The translations under genes were made by a program, and so were the position numbers. From Shewanella sp. Isolate11 (GTDB lineage: Bacteria; Pseudomonadota; Gammaproteobacteria; Enterobacterales; Shewanellaceae): DNA of 64,000 nucleotides. Numbering within the stretch: the stretch's first letter is position 1; each line of letters opens with the position of its first letter. The stretch spans positions 915,397 through 979,396 of the forward strand of contig NZ_JAKEVF010000001.1 of NCBI RefSeq assembly GCF_022398315.1, in the 5' to 3' direction. A model generated the notes under the pieces. It saw nothing but the letters and a program-made list of their open reading frames with translations, was not told the origin of the DNA and did not search any database. Below are positions 16,429-26,257 of this stretch, piece after piece.

Positions 16429-17852
16429 GCGCTCTTAGTCGACATTGGTTTAAATTTGCTCAGCGATTAAGTCAGTCGCTGTTACTGCCTATTGCTATTT
16501 TACCCGCCGCAGGGGTAATGCTTGGTCTTGCTTCCAATTCTGTTCCTTTTATTTCTAACGATGTATCTACCTTAATGCTCAACATCGGCAATCTGATTTT
16601 TACCATGATGCCGATGTTATTTGCTGTGGCTATCGCCATCGGCTTTTGTCGCGACCAAGGGATTGCCGCTTTTAGTGCTGCATTCGGTTATGGGGTTTTC
16701 TTCTCCAGCCTTTCTGCACTGGTACAAATCAACCATGTTGATACTCAACAGATGCTTGGAACCGAAACCATAGATACCGGCATTGCGGGGGGAATGGTGC
16801 TCGGTGCGATCACCTGTGTTGCGGTGAAGCTGAGTGAAAAGCTGCGGTTACCCGCGATGTTTTCCTTTTTCGAAGGACACAGAAGTGTTCCTTTAATCAT
16901 GTTGCCCTTGGCCATTTTTCTCGCCTATATGTTTTTTCTGGTGTGGCCGCCAATTTCGGTGTGGATTGAACAAGTGTCTAATTGGGCGGTGTATCAAGCG
17001 CCTGCGCTTTCATTTGCGATTTACGGCACGGTGGAGCGCTTGTTAATCCCACTTGGATTACATCATATTTGGAACGCGCCTTTTTTCCTTGAGATGGGGC
17101 AATACACTTCGGGTGCTGAAGTCGTCAGAGGTGAAATGAGTCGCTATTTAGCTGGCGATCCTCAGGCGGGAAATTTAGCTGGAGGCTATTTAATTAAGAT
17201 GTGGGGGTTGCCGGCAGCAGCATTGGCAATCTGGCGCTGCGCCGATAGCAGTGAACGCAATCGTGTTGCCGGTTTGATGTTTTCGGCCGCAGCGGCTTGT
17301 TGGTTGACAGGTGTCACTGAGCCAATCGAGTTTGCCTTTATGTTTGTCGCGCCACTGCTTTATCTGGTGCATGCTTTGTTAACTGGCTTAGCCTTTGCGG
17401 TGGCTATTACATTAGACATACACCATAGCGTGGTATTTTCTCATGGCTTAGTTGATTTCATTCTATTGCTGCCGCAGGCGCAGAATATACAATGGTTTTG
17501 GATTTTGGGGCCATTAACTGCTGTGATTTATTATCTGGTTTTTAGAGCCTCAATCATGGCGTTTAACATTAAGACGCCGGGCCGAATGGCTGACAATGAT
17601 TTGGACCGAGTTGGACTGCTTTCGATCATCAAGGCGCTCGGTGGCAAAGCTAATATTATCGACTTGAATGCCTGTTTTACGCGCTTAAGGATCAGTGTTA
17701 AGCAGGCGGCCATGGTTGATAAAGCCACTTTAGACAGACTCGGGGCGAAAGGGGTCGTGTTGGTGGGTAATGGGGTACAGATTGTTTATGGCACCAAAGC
17801 CGAGCGGGTAAGGCAATTATTGCAGCGTTATCTCGACCGCCAACAAGATTGA
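16380..17852 (+). CDS. PTS transporter subunit IICB, glucose/N-acetylglucosamine family
   Basis: 490 aa inner-membrane permease fused to an EIIB domain, coupling sugar uptake to phosphorylation. About ten hydrophobic segments fill residues 30-400, with family blocks LLLPIAILPAAGVMLGL, IPLGLHHIWNAPFF and TGVTEPIEFAFMFVAP. The C-terminal IIB domain has the phospho-acceptor Cys near residue 432 in NACFTRLRISV. There is no EIIA domain, so a separate Crr-type EIIA is needed. Blocks are closest to NagE/PtsG; which sugar is transported is not decided. GTG 16380 and GTG 16392 are both possible starts (TAAGGAG at 16374-16380), both inside yqcA. Confidence 0.9.
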   Translation: MAKRVDQTHRQQSDRLGALSRHWFKFAQRLSQSLLLPIAILPAAGVMLGLASNSVPFISNDVSTLMLNIGNLIFTMMPMLFAVAIAIGFCRDQGIAAFSAAFGYGVFFSSLSALVQINHVDTQQMLGTETIDTGIAGGMVLGAITCVAVKLSEKLRLPAMFSFFEGHRSVPLIMLPLAIFLAYMFFLVWPPISVWIEQVSNWAVYQAPALSFAIYGTVERLLIPLGLHHIWNAPFFLEMGQYTSGAEVVRGEMSRYLAGDPQAGNLAGGYLIKMWGLPAAALAIWRCADSSERNRVAGLMFSAAAACWLTGVTEPIEFAFMFVAPLLYLVHALLTGLAFAVAITLDIHHSVVFSHGLVDFILLLPQAQNIQWFWILGPLTAVIYYLVFRASIMAFNIKTPGRMADNDLDRVGLLSIIKALGGKANIIDLNACFTRLRISVKQAAMVDKATLDRLGAKGVVLVGNGVQIVYGTKAERVRQLLQRYLDRQQD

Positions 17853-17873
17853 TTTTGAGAAGTAGAGGCTAAG

Positions 17874-18707
17874 ATGCAACGAAAAGTGTTAATCACCGAT
17901 TGTGCCGATGCGCCAGGTTTGATCACTAAGATCACCAGCGTCTGTTTTGCACATGGATTAAATATCATCAAAAACAGCGAGTTTGTTGATAATGCTCAAG
18001 GGCGATTTTTTATGCGCACCGAGTTGGAAGGGATGATTGATGATCAGCGTTTATTGGCCGATATCGATAATGTATTACCAGAGCAGCGGCATTTAAAGTT
18101 GGTGACTAAAGGTACTAAACGCATCGTCGTCATGGTGACCAAAGAAGCACACTGTCTGGGTGACCTGTTAATGAAAGCCTATTATGGCGGTTTGGATGTC
18201 GACATCGCCGCAATTATCGGTAATTACTCCAGTTTAAAACCGTTAGCCGATAAATTTGATATTCCATTTCATGAGGTTTCCCATGAAGGGTTGACTCGTC
18301 ATGAACATGAACAGCAGATGTTAAAGTTGATTGACTCTTATCAGCCTGATTATTTGGTTTTAGCCAAATTTATGCGGGTGTTGACTCCAGAGTTTGTTGA
18401 GCAATATCCCAATAAAATTATCAATATTCATCACTCATTTTTACCTGCCTTTGTTGGCGCTGCACCTTATCGTCAGGCGTGGGAGCGGGGGGTAAAAATC
18501 ATTGGCGCGACGGCGCATTTCGTCAATAACTGTCTCGATGAAGGACCTATTATTAAGCAGGACGTGATCCCTGTTGACCATACCTACAGTGCTGAAGAGC
18601 TGGCTAAGTGTGGCCGTGATGTTGAGAAAAGTGTCCTCAGTAAAGCGTTACAGTTAGTCATGCAAGAAGATGTCATTGTATACGGCAATAAAACCGTGGT
18701 GTTTTAA
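17874..18707 (+). CDS. purU: Formyltetrahydrofolate deformylase PurU
   Basis: Hydrolyses 10-formyl-THF to THF and formate, balancing one-carbon pools and feeding formate to PurT. The N-terminal ACT domain (VLITDCADAPGLITKITSV, residues 5-23) is followed by a formyltransferase fold with LAKFMRVLTPEFV, the substrate loop INIHHSFLPAFVGAAPYRQA (about 184-203) and GATAHFVNNCLDEGPII with the catalytic Asp. 277 aa, matching E. coli PurU. It follows the PTS gene by 21 bases and probably shares its mRNA. Confidence 0.97.
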   Translation: MQRKVLITDCADAPGLITKITSVCFAHGLNIIKNSEFVDNAQGRFFMRTELEGMIDDQRLLADIDNVLPEQRHLKLVTKGTKRIVVMVTKEAHCLGDLLMKAYYGGLDVDIAAIIGNYSSLKPLADKFDIPFHEVSHEGLTRHEHEQQMLKLIDSYQPDYLVLAKFMRVLTPEFVEQYPNKIINIHHSFLPAFVGAAPYRQAWERGVKIIGATAHFVNNCLDEGPIIKQDVIPVDHTYSAEELAKCGRDVEKSVLSKALQLVMQEDVIVYGNKTVVF

Positions 18708-18724
18708 AGTGTTGAAGTGATATA

Positions 18725-18749
18725 GAAGCCGCGAATTAGCGGCTTTTAT
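18725..18749 (+). terminator. Intrinsic terminator after purU
   Basis: Stem AGCCGC/GCGGCT with a 6-base loop, then TTTATA, 18 bases past the stop codon. Weakish T-run. Confidence 0.75.
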
Positions 18750-18833
18750 ATGTTAACTAAAAGTCCTAAACGCTTATCAATCAAGGGAAGTTTTAGCTTC
18801 ATTGCTTGCTGCTGAGAGTGGTAAACATCATTG

Positions 18834-18858
18834 AAAAAAGAGCCCGTAGGCTCTTTTT
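18834..18858. terminator. Bidirectional terminator, mainly for the DUF3718 gene
   Basis: AAAAAGAGCC-CGTA-GGCTCTTTTT is a perfect 10-bp stem located 44 bases beyond the 3' end of the minus-strand DUF3718 gene, and it also backs up the purU terminator. Confidence 0.85.
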
Positions 18859-18901
18859 AATCGATGAAATGTCTAGCTTTATACGGAGTAATTTAGGCAG
18901 A

Positions 18902-19243
18902 TTAGTAGTTTACTGCCATGATTTGATCTGAACCGTATGTCATCGCAATATCTTTAATGGTTACCGTCGCTGTGTAAGGGGCAATTTTTCGCGCAGTACG
19001 ATCAGCACCTTGATTCAGTGCAAACTGGTGGAAGTTTTCGCCGTTACACACAAGACGTGGGAATACACGCTGCTCGTTAATACGATACTCTTTCAGGGTT
19101 CCATTAAATTGGATCATATTATTACTGGCGCCGGCTTTACATACGGCCACAAGGGTCTTTTCCATCTGAGGTGACATTGCAGCCTGAGCGTTAAAGGCAA
19201 GCGGGGCTAATGCAATGACGGCAATTGAACATAGCTTATTCAT
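18902..19243 (-). CDS. DUF3718 family secreted protein
   Basis: 113 aa. A Sec signal peptide (residues 1-21, cleaved after AQA) precedes a small mature domain with two Cys, one in VCKAGAS and one in LVCNGENFHQFAL, probably a periplasmic disulfide. It matches the small DUF3718 family of Shewanella and relatives, function unknown. It is monocistronic with its own terminator. The 260 bases before its start up to the dapD terminator contain nothing I recognise. Confidence 0.85.
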   Translation of the reverse strand: MNKLCSIAVIALAPLAFNAQAAMSPQMEKTLVAVCKAGASNNMIQFNGTLKEYRINEQRVFPRLVCNGENFHQFALNQGADRTARKIAPYTATVTIKDIAMTYGSDQIMAVNY

Positions 19244-19454
19244 TTGGTGCTCCTAGCATTTCGTTGGTGTCGAGTATCAGTAAAGCCGCTAATTTGAACA
19301 AAAGCTGTTAGCCAATTGTCGCTAAATGTATCCTGATGTGTTGTGTGGATCAGTGTGTGTCTGGGGGTAACAAAGTGTGTACGAATACGAGTAATTACTA
19401 TTAACAGTCGAGTTTGCTGGTTAGATAAACTGGGAAATGGGTTTAAAGCGCAAC

Positions 19455-19485
19455 AAAAAAGCCAAACATAAAGTTTGGCTTTTTT
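19455..19485. terminator. Intrinsic terminator after dapD
   Basis: AAAAAAGCCAAAC-ATAAA-GTTTGGCTTTTTT, a perfect 13-bp stem with A- and T-runs on both sides, 21 bases past the dapD stop on the minus strand. Confidence 0.93.
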
Positions 19486-19506
19486 GACTAGGGCGCGAGG
19501 TAGAAA

Positions 19507-20331
19507 CTAATCTACGATACGCAGTAATTCGTTAATACCCACTTTACCACGTGTTTTCGCATCAACCTTCTTAACAATGATGGCTGCGTACAGGCCGTAA
19601 GTGCCGCACTTAGATGGTAAGTTACCTGAAACAACCACAGAACCAGCCGGTACACGGCCATAATGGATTTCGCCGGTTTCACGGTCAAAAATACGTGTGC
19701 TCTGGCCGATATAAACCCCCATAGAGATCACCGAGCCTTCTTCAACAACGACACCTTCAACAATTTCAGAACGCGCGCCGATAAAGCAGTTATCTTCGAT
19801 AATGGTTGGACCGGCTTGTAATGGCTCCAATACGCCACCAATGCCAACACCGCCAGATAAGTGAACATTCTTACCTATCTGAGCACAAGAGCCCACAGTC
19901 GCCCATGTATCGACCATAGATCCTTCATCTACGAAAGCACCGAGGTTGACATAGGAAGGCATCAGCACGGTGTTTTTAGCAATGTACGATCCTTTACGAA
20001 CAGCTGCTGGTGGCACAACACGAATCGCTTCTTCTTTAAAGCGTGCTTCATCGTAGTCCGCAAACTTCATAGGTACTTTATCGAAGTACTTGGTTTCGCC
20101 GCCATCAACAATTTGATTGTCAAAAATACGGAAAGAGAGCAGAACGGCTTTCTTTAGCCATTGGTGTACATGCCATTGACCATCAATTTTTTCTGCAACA
20201 CGGGCTTCGCCCTTGTCTAGCATGTCGATCACGCGTTCAACGTCAGCTCTAATGCTGGCATCGACTGTGTGAGGTGTAATTTCTGCGCGAGCTTCAAAAG
20301 CTGCTTCAATACGTTGGCGTAAAGCCTCCAT
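19507..20331 (-). CDS. dapD: 2,3,4,5-tetrahydropyridine-2,6-dicarboxylate N-succinyltransferase DapD
   Basis: Succinylates tetrahydrodipicolinate in the lysine/meso-diaminopimelate pathway. 274 aa from ATG 20331 ([17 protein letters not shown]). The left-handed beta-helix hexapeptide repeats are seen at [47 protein letters not shown] and [16 protein letters not shown]. It follows glnD by 38 bases on the same strand, the usual map-glnD-dapD order. The same lysine supply is relevant to the lysine riboswitch gene near 62 kb. Confidence 0.98.
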   Translation of the reverse strand: MEALRQRIEAAFEARAEITPHTVDASIRADVERVIDMLDKGEARVAEKIDGQWHVHQWLKKAVLLSFRIFDNQIVDGGETKYFDKVPMKFADYDEARFKEEAIRVVPPAAVRKGSYIAKNTVLMPSYVNLGAFVDEGSMVDTWATVGSCAQIGKNVHLSGGVGIGGVLEPLQAGPTIIEDNCFIGARSEIVEGVVVEEGSVISMGVYIGQSTRIFDRETGEIHYGRVPAGSVVVSGNLPSKCGTYGLYAAIIVKKVDAKTRGKVGINELLRIVD

Positions 20332-20369
20332 AACGTCTCCCAATAATAAATGAATACAATACTTCTATT

Positions 20370-22940
20370 TTAATGTGCAGGCTCAGACAGTGCCTGAACA
20401 AGTGCTGCACTTAATTCGTCTTGCTGAATCTCGTTTAACTGTTTGCCTTCAGCAGTTTGTAGCATAAAGAAATCTTCTGCTCGCTCACCAATGGTGGTAA
20501 TTTTCGCGGCGATCAGACTGACATTACAACGATAGAAAATATCACCGACTTTCGCGAGTAAGCCAGGGCTATCTAGGGCGATTAATTCCATCATGCTAGT
20601 GCCTTGTTTACGTGCTGGCAGAAAACTCACCTGAGTACGCACGTTAAAGGGCTTCATCTGCCTTGGCAATTTCTTAAATTTAGGCAATTTAGCCGTGTCG
20701 CTACTCAAGGCTTTTACGAGTGCCTTTTTCAATCCTTGAATACGAGAGATCTGCGCCACGGGGCTGCCATCTTGCTCTAAAATGACGAAAGAATCCAGTG
20801 CATAGCCATCTTTTGAGTTCATGATGCTGGCGTCATGAACATCGATATTCTTGTTATCCAGTACCGCCATCACGGTTGCGAATAGCTTAGGTTTATCTGG
20901 CCCGTAAACAAATAGCTCAGTGCCGCCGCGGGTCGTATGTTTTGAAATCAACACTAAGGTTTCATTTTGCTTATGTTTCAAGATTGCTTCGGCGTGCCAA
21001 GCAAGCTGATTGGGCTGATGGCGTAAAAAATAATCCGCTTTAAAACGTTGCCACAATAGGTCGAGGTTTTTCTCTTTTATGCCTCGTCTGAGTAACTCTT
21101 TCTTGGCTTTAGCTTGGTGTTCTCTCACTCGAGCACGGATATCGACTGGCTTCTCTTTGCCTCTGGCGAGTACCCGCTGAGTCGAGAAGTACAGATCACG
21201 CAGAAGTGAGCCTTTCCAGTTGTTCCAGGTTTTTTCGTTGGTGGCACAGATATCGGCAACAGTGAGACAATAGAGGTAACTTAAATGCACCGCATCACGC
21301 ACTTTATCTGCAAATTCGGCAACCACATCTGGGTCGGAAATATCACGGCGCTGTGCGGTCACTGACATCACTAGATGATTTTCTACCAGCCAGCTTACCA
21401 GGCGGCCATCGTGTTTGTTTAGGCCATGTAAATCACAGAATGCTTGTGCATCTACGGCACCGAGTTTGCTGTGATCGCCACCACGACCTTTACCTATATC
21501 GTGGAAAATTGCCGCCAGTACCAATAGGCCTTTTTTCGGCAATTGATTAATCAACACAGAGCCAAGTGGGAACTCCTCTTTCTGCTCCGATTGCGAGAAG
21601 CGCTCGATGTTCATCAATAATCTATGGGTATGCTCATCGACGGTATAAGCATGGAACAGGTCGAACTGCATCTGGCCTTCAATATTGCGCCAAGCCGGCA
21701 GATAGGAAGATAAGATGCCATGACTGTGCATTAATGATAATGAGGTGATGCCTCGTGGATGACGTAAAATCTCGAGAAATACCGCACGGCAGCGCTCGTT
21801 TTCCATTAGAGGTTGGGTTAGCGCACGTCTGGCGCGGCGTAAACTGCGCAGGGTCGGTGCATAAATTGCTTTGACATTTGAGTTGCGCGCGACCTGTAAA
21901 AAAAGCTCCATGATTTGCGCGGGATCATCAAACACATCGGCTTTTAATGATTCGATAAAGATACCACGGCGCTGATAGTTTTCATTAATTGGCTGGATTT
22001 CTAGTGCCTTGGTGTGCCCCAGTGTTGCCCGCTTAAATAGCTGTAACAGCATCTGGTTTAGCTCCATTACTCGGCGAACGGTGCGATAATAGCGTTTCAT
22101 CATCTGTTCGACAGCGAGCTGAGTTTCATCTTTATAGCCCAGCAGTTCGGCTACCTGTCGCTGTAAATCGAATAACAGACGGTTTTCATCGCGGCCAGAG
22201 ATCAAATGTAGAGCAAAGCGTAATTGCCATAGATATTCTTGGCATTCAAGTAGTTCATCGAGTTCATTTTGCTCTAAAAAACCATGGGCCAGCAGTTCTT
22301 CGGCGCAGCTGGCATCGAAATAACGCATGGTAACCCAAGTAATGGTTTGGATATCGCGTAAACCACCAGGGCATGATTTCAGGTTAGGTTCCAAATCGAA
22401 GGCACTGGCTTTTGCGTGACGATCAACTTGTTCATCGCGCTTGGCGACAAAGAAATCGCTTGCAGGCCAAAAATCGGCATCTCGTACACCTTGATGCAGT
22501 TTGTCAAATAGAGACTGAGAGCCACACAGCAGTCTAGCTTCTAACAGGTTTGTGGCAATGGTAATGTCACCGCGGCCTTGAGTAAGGGTTTCTTTGAGGC
22601 TTCGAACACTGTGGCCCACTTCGAGTCCTGCATCCCATAAGAAAGCAATGTATTGCCCTAGCTGACTTTCACCATGGCCGGATAATTCACCATCGATAAG
22701 AAATAGCAGATCCACATCTGAGTGAGGGTGGAGTTCACCGCGTCCATAGCCACCCACGGCAACCAAGGCGATAGGATGATCGTTGAGTCCGTGTTCTTGC
22801 CACTGCTCTATGAGCAGGTTATCGACAAATTGGCAACGCTGGTTAACTAACTTGGTTACCGACTCTCCTGCGCTAAATCGCTCTAATAGGCTTTGATTTT
22901 GTTGTTTTAAAGCGGTCTTTGCTGTTAGCGCTGTGTTCAT
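20370..22940 (-). CDS. glnD: Bifunctional PII uridylyltransferase/uridylyl-removing enzyme GlnD
   Basis: Nitrogen sensor that uridylylates PII proteins when glutamine is low and removes UMP when it is high. 856 aa from ATG 22940, with AGGG about nine bases upstream; an ATG at 22967 is less likely. Domains: nucleotidyltransferase with [20 protein letters not shown] (about residues 61-80), HD domain with [14 protein letters not shown] (about 480), and two C-terminal ACT domains (about 680 and 790) that sense glutamine. A miniature transposable element sits 41 bp upstream of this start, between it and map. Confidence 0.98.
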   Translation of the reverse strand: MNTALTAKTALKQQNQSLLERFSAGESVTKLVNQRCQFVDNLLIEQWQEHGLNDHPIALVAVGGYGRGELHPHSDVDLLFLIDGELSGHGESQLGQYIAFLWDAGLEVGHSVRSLKETLTQGRGDITIATNLLEARLLCGSQSLFDKLHQGVRDADFWPASDFFVAKRDEQVDRHAKASAFDLEPNLKSCPGGLRDIQTITWVTMRYFDASCAEELLAHGFLEQNELDELLECQEYLWQLRFALHLISGRDENRLLFDLQRQVAELLGYKDETQLAVEQMMKRYYRTVRRVMELNQMLLQLFKRATLGHTKALEIQPINENYQRRGIFIESLKADVFDDPAQIMELFLQVARNSNVKAIYAPTLRSLRRARRALTQPLMENERCRAVFLEILRHPRGITSLSLMHSHGILSSYLPAWRNIEGQMQFDLFHAYTVDEHTHRLLMNIERFSQSEQKEEFPLGSVLINQLPKKGLLVLAAIFHDIGKGRGGDHSKLGAVDAQAFCDLHGLNKHDGRLVSWLVENHLVMSVTAQRRDISDPDVVAEFADKVRDAVHLSYLYCLTVADICATNEKTWNNWKGSLLRDLYFSTQRVLARGKEKPVDIRARVREHQAKAKKELLRRGIKEKNLDLLWQRFKADYFLRHQPNQLAWHAEAILKHKQNETLVLISKHTTRGGTELFVYGPDKPKLFATVMAVLDNKNIDVHDASIMNSKDGYALDSFVILEQDGSPVAQISRIQGLKKALVKALSSDTAKLPKFKKLPRQMKPFNVRTQVSFLPARKQGTSMMELIALDSPGLLAKVGDIFYRCNVSLIAAKITTIGERAEDFFMLQTAEGKQLNEIQQDELSAALVQALSEPAH

Positions 22941-22972
22941 TATTGTCCCTATGGCTGTTGCAATCACAGTTA

Positions 22973-23147
22973 TTATTTAACCTGAACTCGGGATAACGAG
23001 TGGCGGAAAATCTAAATTTAACAAGCTAATTCAATGTTATAAAGGATTAGTTCGAAAAGGAAAGTCTATTTCCTGACTGAATGCGCAGAGAGGCACGCCA
23101 AGATGCCTATTCAGCGGCTCTGCTTATCCAGAGTTCAGGTTATTTAA
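22973..23147. mobile_element. MITE: 159-bp element with 16-bp inverted ends and 8-bp target duplication
   Basis: The element proper is 22981-23139. Its left end reads CCTGAACTCGGGATAA and the reverse complement of its right end CCTGAACTCTGGATAA, 15 of 16 identical. It is flanked on both sides by the perfect direct repeat TTATTTAA (22973-22980 and 23140-23147), the mark of a transposition event. It has no coding frame. Inside are further inverted repeats (AGGAAA/TTTCCT and GCAGAG/CTCTGC) that could fold. A non-autonomous element moved in trans by a transposase using 8-bp duplications (as the ISAs1 and IS1595 families do) is the simplest reading. Confidence 0.88.
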
Positions 23148-23264
23148 TCATTGTTACTGGTTAAAATCACCCAAGAATTTGTTTGAAATGTATTAGGGCA
23201 AACTTTGGCTTGAATTGGAGTTTTTGTTGGGCAATGTTCTGATTATTTTTCGGTATTTTTTAAA

Positions 23265-23290
23265 GATAGCAAGCTGATGAGCTTGCTATC
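23265..23290 (-). terminator. Likely terminator after map
   Basis: A perfect 11-bp stem GATAGCAAGCT-GATG-AGCTTGCTATC, 64 bases past the map stop. On the minus strand it is followed by TTTAAAAAATA. The T-run is short, so it may be leaky and let map transcripts continue into glnD. Confidence 0.65.
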
Positions 23291-23353
23291 TTGTGGTTAC
23301 CTTGACACAAGTGTGCTGGAACTATGGCGATCTGATATCGCTATAATGCACGA

Positions 23354-24151
23354 TTAATGATTAATCGTGCGAGGGAAATTTTCTTCTTCGCGTAAAGTTA
23401 ACACTTCAACGCCAGTTGGAGTGACTAATAAAGTGTGTTCCCACTGAGCAGAGTTTTTGCCATCGGATGTGGTGACTGTCCAGTTATCGTCTTTATCTAA
23501 TACGCTGGTATGACGTCCGGCGTTGATCATAGGTTCGATAGTGAAACACATGCCAGGGCGCAATAAGGTTTTGTCATTATTTTTGTAATGCATTACCTGT
23601 GGTTCTTCATGGAAACCTGAACCGATACCGTGGCCACAATAGTCAGTAACTATGCTGTATTTTTCTAAGCCGGTTTTTTTGCCTTTCACGTATTTTTCGA
23701 TAATGGTACCTATTTCACCTAGCTTCATGCCTGGGCGCACTTTTTTAATCGCTTCGTAGAGGCTCTCTTGCGCAATACGGCAAAGACGCTTGTCTCTAGG
23801 GCTCACATCACCAATCAAAAACATCTTAGAAGTATCACCGTGATAACCGTCTTTGATCACTGTGATATCCAAGTTGATAATATCGCCATCTTTTAGGGCT
23901 CTATCGCTAGGGATACCATGACAAATCACCTCGTTAATTGAGGTGCAGATAGACTTAGGGAAACCGTGATAGTCGAGCGGTGCAGAAATGGCTCCTTGCT
24001 CTTCGGTATATTTGGCGCAAATATCATTAAGCTCATTGGTGGTAACACCGGCTTTTACATGAGGCTCAATCATCTCTAATACTTGGGCTGCCAATTTACC
24101 CGCGGCGCGCATTTTTTCGATCTCTTCGGCTGTTTTTATCACTATACTCAT
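23354..24151 (-). CDS. map: Type I methionine aminopeptidase
   Basis: Removes the initiator Met from nascent proteins using a dinuclear metal centre. 265 aa from ATG 24151 (MSIVIKTAEEIEKM); codons upstream to 24184 are not family-like. The metal ligands are visible in NLDITVIKDGYHGDTSKMF (two Asp), GHGIGSGFHEEP (His), CFTIEPMIN (Glu) and AQWEHTLLV (Glu). It is divergent from rpsB, as in enterics. Confidence 0.97.
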   Translation of the reverse strand: MSIVIKTAEEIEKMRAAGKLAAQVLEMIEPHVKAGVTTNELNDICAKYTEEQGAISAPLDYHGFPKSICTSINEVICHGIPSDRALKDGDIINLDITVIKDGYHGDTSKMFLIGDVSPRDKRLCRIAQESLYEAIKKVRPGMKLGEIGTIIEKYVKGKKTGLEKYSIVTDYCGHGIGSGFHEEPQVMHYKNNDKTLLRPGMCFTIEPMINAGRHTSVLDKDDNWTVTTSDGKNSAQWEHTLLVTPTGVEVLTLREEENFPRTINH

Positions 24152-24209
24152 TAAGCTTTCTCTGTCTGTTTTGGCAGTCGCCATTTATGCCTATTCCAAC
24201 GCTAAAAAT

Positions 24210-24238
24210 TTGTGTTTGCGTAGGTATTATGGTATAAA
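24210..24238 (+). promoter_or_regulatory. Candidate promoter for rpsB-tsf
   Basis: TTGTGT (24210-24215), a 17-bp spacer and TATAAA (24233-24238), followed by a GC-rich GCGCGCC discriminator typical of ribosomal promoters under stringent control. Predicted start near 24245, giving a leader of about 185 nt. Confidence 0.65.
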
Positions 24239-24340
24239 GCGCGCCGTTATGTTTGTCTCTTGTTTCACTTTGTCGTTGACAATGGGCTCAAGAGAGAATG
24301 TGGCAGCCATTATACATGGCTATGACTAAATACTAAATCA

Positions 24341-24413
24341 CACACGTATCGACACGTTCTCCGGGGTGCCTTTTTAGGTCGGAGATATGGGATGCGTGGA
24401 GGTCTAACCCCTA
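24341..24413 (+). promoter_or_regulatory. Ribosomal protein S2 mRNA leader (rpsB autoregulatory element)
   Basis: The stretch CACACGTATCGACACGTT, the CCGGGGTGCC...GGTCGGAGATATGGGAT core and the closing GCGTGGAGG...CCCC are very close to the E. coli rpsB leader, where S2 binds its own mRNA to repress rpsB-tsf. CACGTATC and GATGCGTG pair at the base, and GGGG with the distal CCCC can form the pseudoknot-type contact. It ends 17 bases before the rpsB ATG. Confidence 0.85.
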
Positions 24414-24430
24414 AATTTTAAGGTAATAAA

Positions 24431-25159
24431 ATGACTACAGTTTCAATGCGCGACATGCTTCAAGCCGGTGTTCACTTCGGTCACCAAACTCGTTACTGGA
24501 ACCCAAAGATGAAGCCTTTCATCTTCGGTGCTCGTAACGGTGTACACATCATTAACCTAGAGCACACTGTGCCTATGTTCAATGAAGCATTAGCGTTCAT
24601 CAGCAACGTAGCTTCTAAGAAAGGTAAAATCCTTTTCGTTGGTACTAAGCGCGCTGCTAGCGAAGCTATCAAAGAAGCGGCAATTTCTTGTGATCAATAC
24701 TACGTTGATAACCGCTGGTTAGGCGGTATGTTGACTAACTGGAAAACAGTTCGTCAATCAATCAAGCGTCTTAAAGAACTAGAAAGTCAGTCAGTAGATG
24801 GTACTTTCGATAAGCTTACTAAGAAAGAAGCGCTTATGCGTACTCGTGAGCTTGAGAAGCTAGAAAAGTCTCTTGGTGGTATCAAAAACATGGGCGGTTT
24901 ACCAGATGCGATCTTCGTGATCGGTGCTGACCATGAGCATATCGCTATTAAAGAAGCTAACAACCTAGGTATTCCAGTTGTTGCTGTTGTAGATACTAAC
25001 TCTTCTCCAGACGGCATCAACTATATCGTTCCTGGTAACGATGATGCTATGCGTTCTATCCGTCTGTACACTGAGTCTGTTGCTGCAGCTGCTAAAGAAG
25101 GCCGTGGTCAAGATTTAGCTGTTCAAGCTGAGCAAGACGGTTTCGTAGAAGCTGAATAA
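24431..25159 (+). CDS. rpsB: 30S ribosomal protein S2
   Basis: 242 aa component of the small ribosomal subunit. [25 protein letters not shown] at the N-terminus, [17 protein letters not shown] and [20 protein letters not shown] are S2 signatures. It is preceded by the S2 leader and AAGGTAATAAA before the ATG. Codon use is strongly biased toward highly expressed-gene codons. First gene of the long plus-strand block. Confidence 0.99.
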   Translation: MTTVSMRDMLQAGVHFGHQTRYWNPKMKPFIFGARNGVHIINLEHTVPMFNEALAFISNVASKKGKILFVGTKRAASEAIKEAAISCDQYYVDNRWLGGMLTNWKTVRQSIKRLKELESQSVDGTFDKLTKKEALMRTRELEKLEKSLGGIKNMGGLPDAIFVIGADHEHIAIKEANNLGIPVVAVVDTNSSPDGINYIVPGNDDAMRSIRLYTESVAAAAKEGRGQDLAVQAEQDGFVEAE

Positions 25160-25210
25160 TAAGGCGAGATGAATTTCATCGCCCTTATTAACCAAGAAAC
25201 ATGATTGGTG

Positions 25211-25237
25211 AACAGGGGCCTAGTGCCCCTGTTTTTT
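25211..25237 (+). terminator. Attenuating terminator between rpsB and tsf
   Basis: AACAGGGGC-CTAGT-GCCCCTGTT followed by TTTT, 51 bases past rpsB. A second imperfect stem (ATAAGGC..GCCCTTAT, 25159-25189) precedes it. E. coli also has a partial terminator here, so S2 is made in excess of part of the tsf mRNA. Confidence 0.85.
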
Positions 25238-25276
25238 CACATTTGATTTGAAAGTTTTCTATTAGAGGATTTAACA

Positions 25277-26125
25277 ATGGCAATTACTGCTGCCCAAGTT
25301 AAAGAACTACGTGAGCGCACTGGCGCTGGCATGATGGATTGTAAAAAAGCACTAACCGAAACCAATGGCGACATGGAACTTGCGATCGATAATATGCGCA
25401 AGAGCGGTGCTGCTAAAGCGGCTAAAAAAGCGGGTAACATCGCCGCTGAAGGTACAATTCTTATCAAGCAAGGCGCTGGTTACACCACTCTGCTTGAAGT
25501 TAACTGTCAAACTGACTTCGTAGCAAAAGATAAGAACTTCCTAGCTTTTGCTAACGAAGTACTTGAAGTTGCTGCTGCAGCTAAAGTTGCTATCGCTGAT
25601 CTACAAGCACAATTCGAAGAAACTCGTGTTGCGCTAGTGGCTAAAATCGGTGAAAACATCAACGTTCGTCGCGTTGAGTACATCGATGGCGAAAACGCTG
25701 CAGTTTACCGTCACGGTGAGCGTATCGGTGTTGTTGTAACTGGTGAAGCTGACGAAGACACTTTGAAGCACATCGCTATGCACGTTGCTGCATCTAAGCC
25801 AGAGTTCGTAAACCCTGAAGATGTTCCTGCAGACGTAGTTGCAAGAGAGCAAGCGCTTCAAATTGAAATCGCGATGAACGAAGGTAAGCCTGCTGAAATC
25901 GCTGAGAAGATGGTTGTTGGTCGTATGAAGAAGTTTACTGGTGAGATCTCTCTTACTGGTCAAGCTTTCATCATGGAACCAAAGAAAACTGTTGGCGAAA
26001 TTCTTAAAGAGAAAGGCGCTACAGTATCAAACTTCATTCGTCTAGAAGTTGGTGAAGGTATCGAGAAGAAAGAAGAAGATTTTGCTGCTGAAGTTGCAGC
26101 GCAAATCGCCGCTTCTAAGGCTTAA
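25277..26125 (+). CDS. tsf: Elongation factor Ts
   Basis: Guanine nucleotide exchange factor for EF-Tu. 282 aa. The N-terminal UBA-like segment [24 protein letters not shown] is followed by [14 protein letters not shown], the EF-Tu contact motif. The C-terminal [16 protein letters not shown] is typical. AGAGGA lies nine bases upstream of the ATG. It is co-transcribed with rpsB past a partial terminator. Confidence 0.99.
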   Translation: MAITAAQVKELRERTGAGMMDCKKALTETNGDMELAIDNMRKSGAAKAAKKAGNIAAEGTILIKQGAGYTTLLEVNCQTDFVAKDKNFLAFANEVLEVAAAAKVAIADLQAQFEETRVALVAKIGENINVRRVEYIDGENAAVYRHGERIGVVVTGEADEDTLKHIAMHVAASKPEFVNPEDVPADVVAREQALQIEIAMNEGKPAEIAEKMVVGRMKKFTGEISLTGQAFIMEPKKTVGEILKEKGATVSNFIRLEVGEGIEKKEEDFAAEVAAQIAASKA

Positions 26126-26148
26126 TCGCCACTTGTAAGATACCCTTA

Positions 26149-26174
26149 AAACCGCAGCAATCGCTGCGGTTTTA
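26149..26174 (+). terminator. Intrinsic terminator after tsf
   Basis: AAACCGCAGC-AATC-GCTGCGGTTT followed by TATTAT, 24 bases past the stop codon. Confidence 0.85.
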
Positions 26175-26257
26175 TTATGCCAATTAGATTGCTGCGCAAT
26201 GCATTTTTTTCGATATAATTGGTAACAACCCATCGGCATTTATTAGGAACAATAATA

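Noticed and set aside
25634..25963. 109-residue minus-strand frame over tsf
   Set aside because: Antisense of a highly expressed, strongly codon-biased gene; a known cause of long shadow frames.
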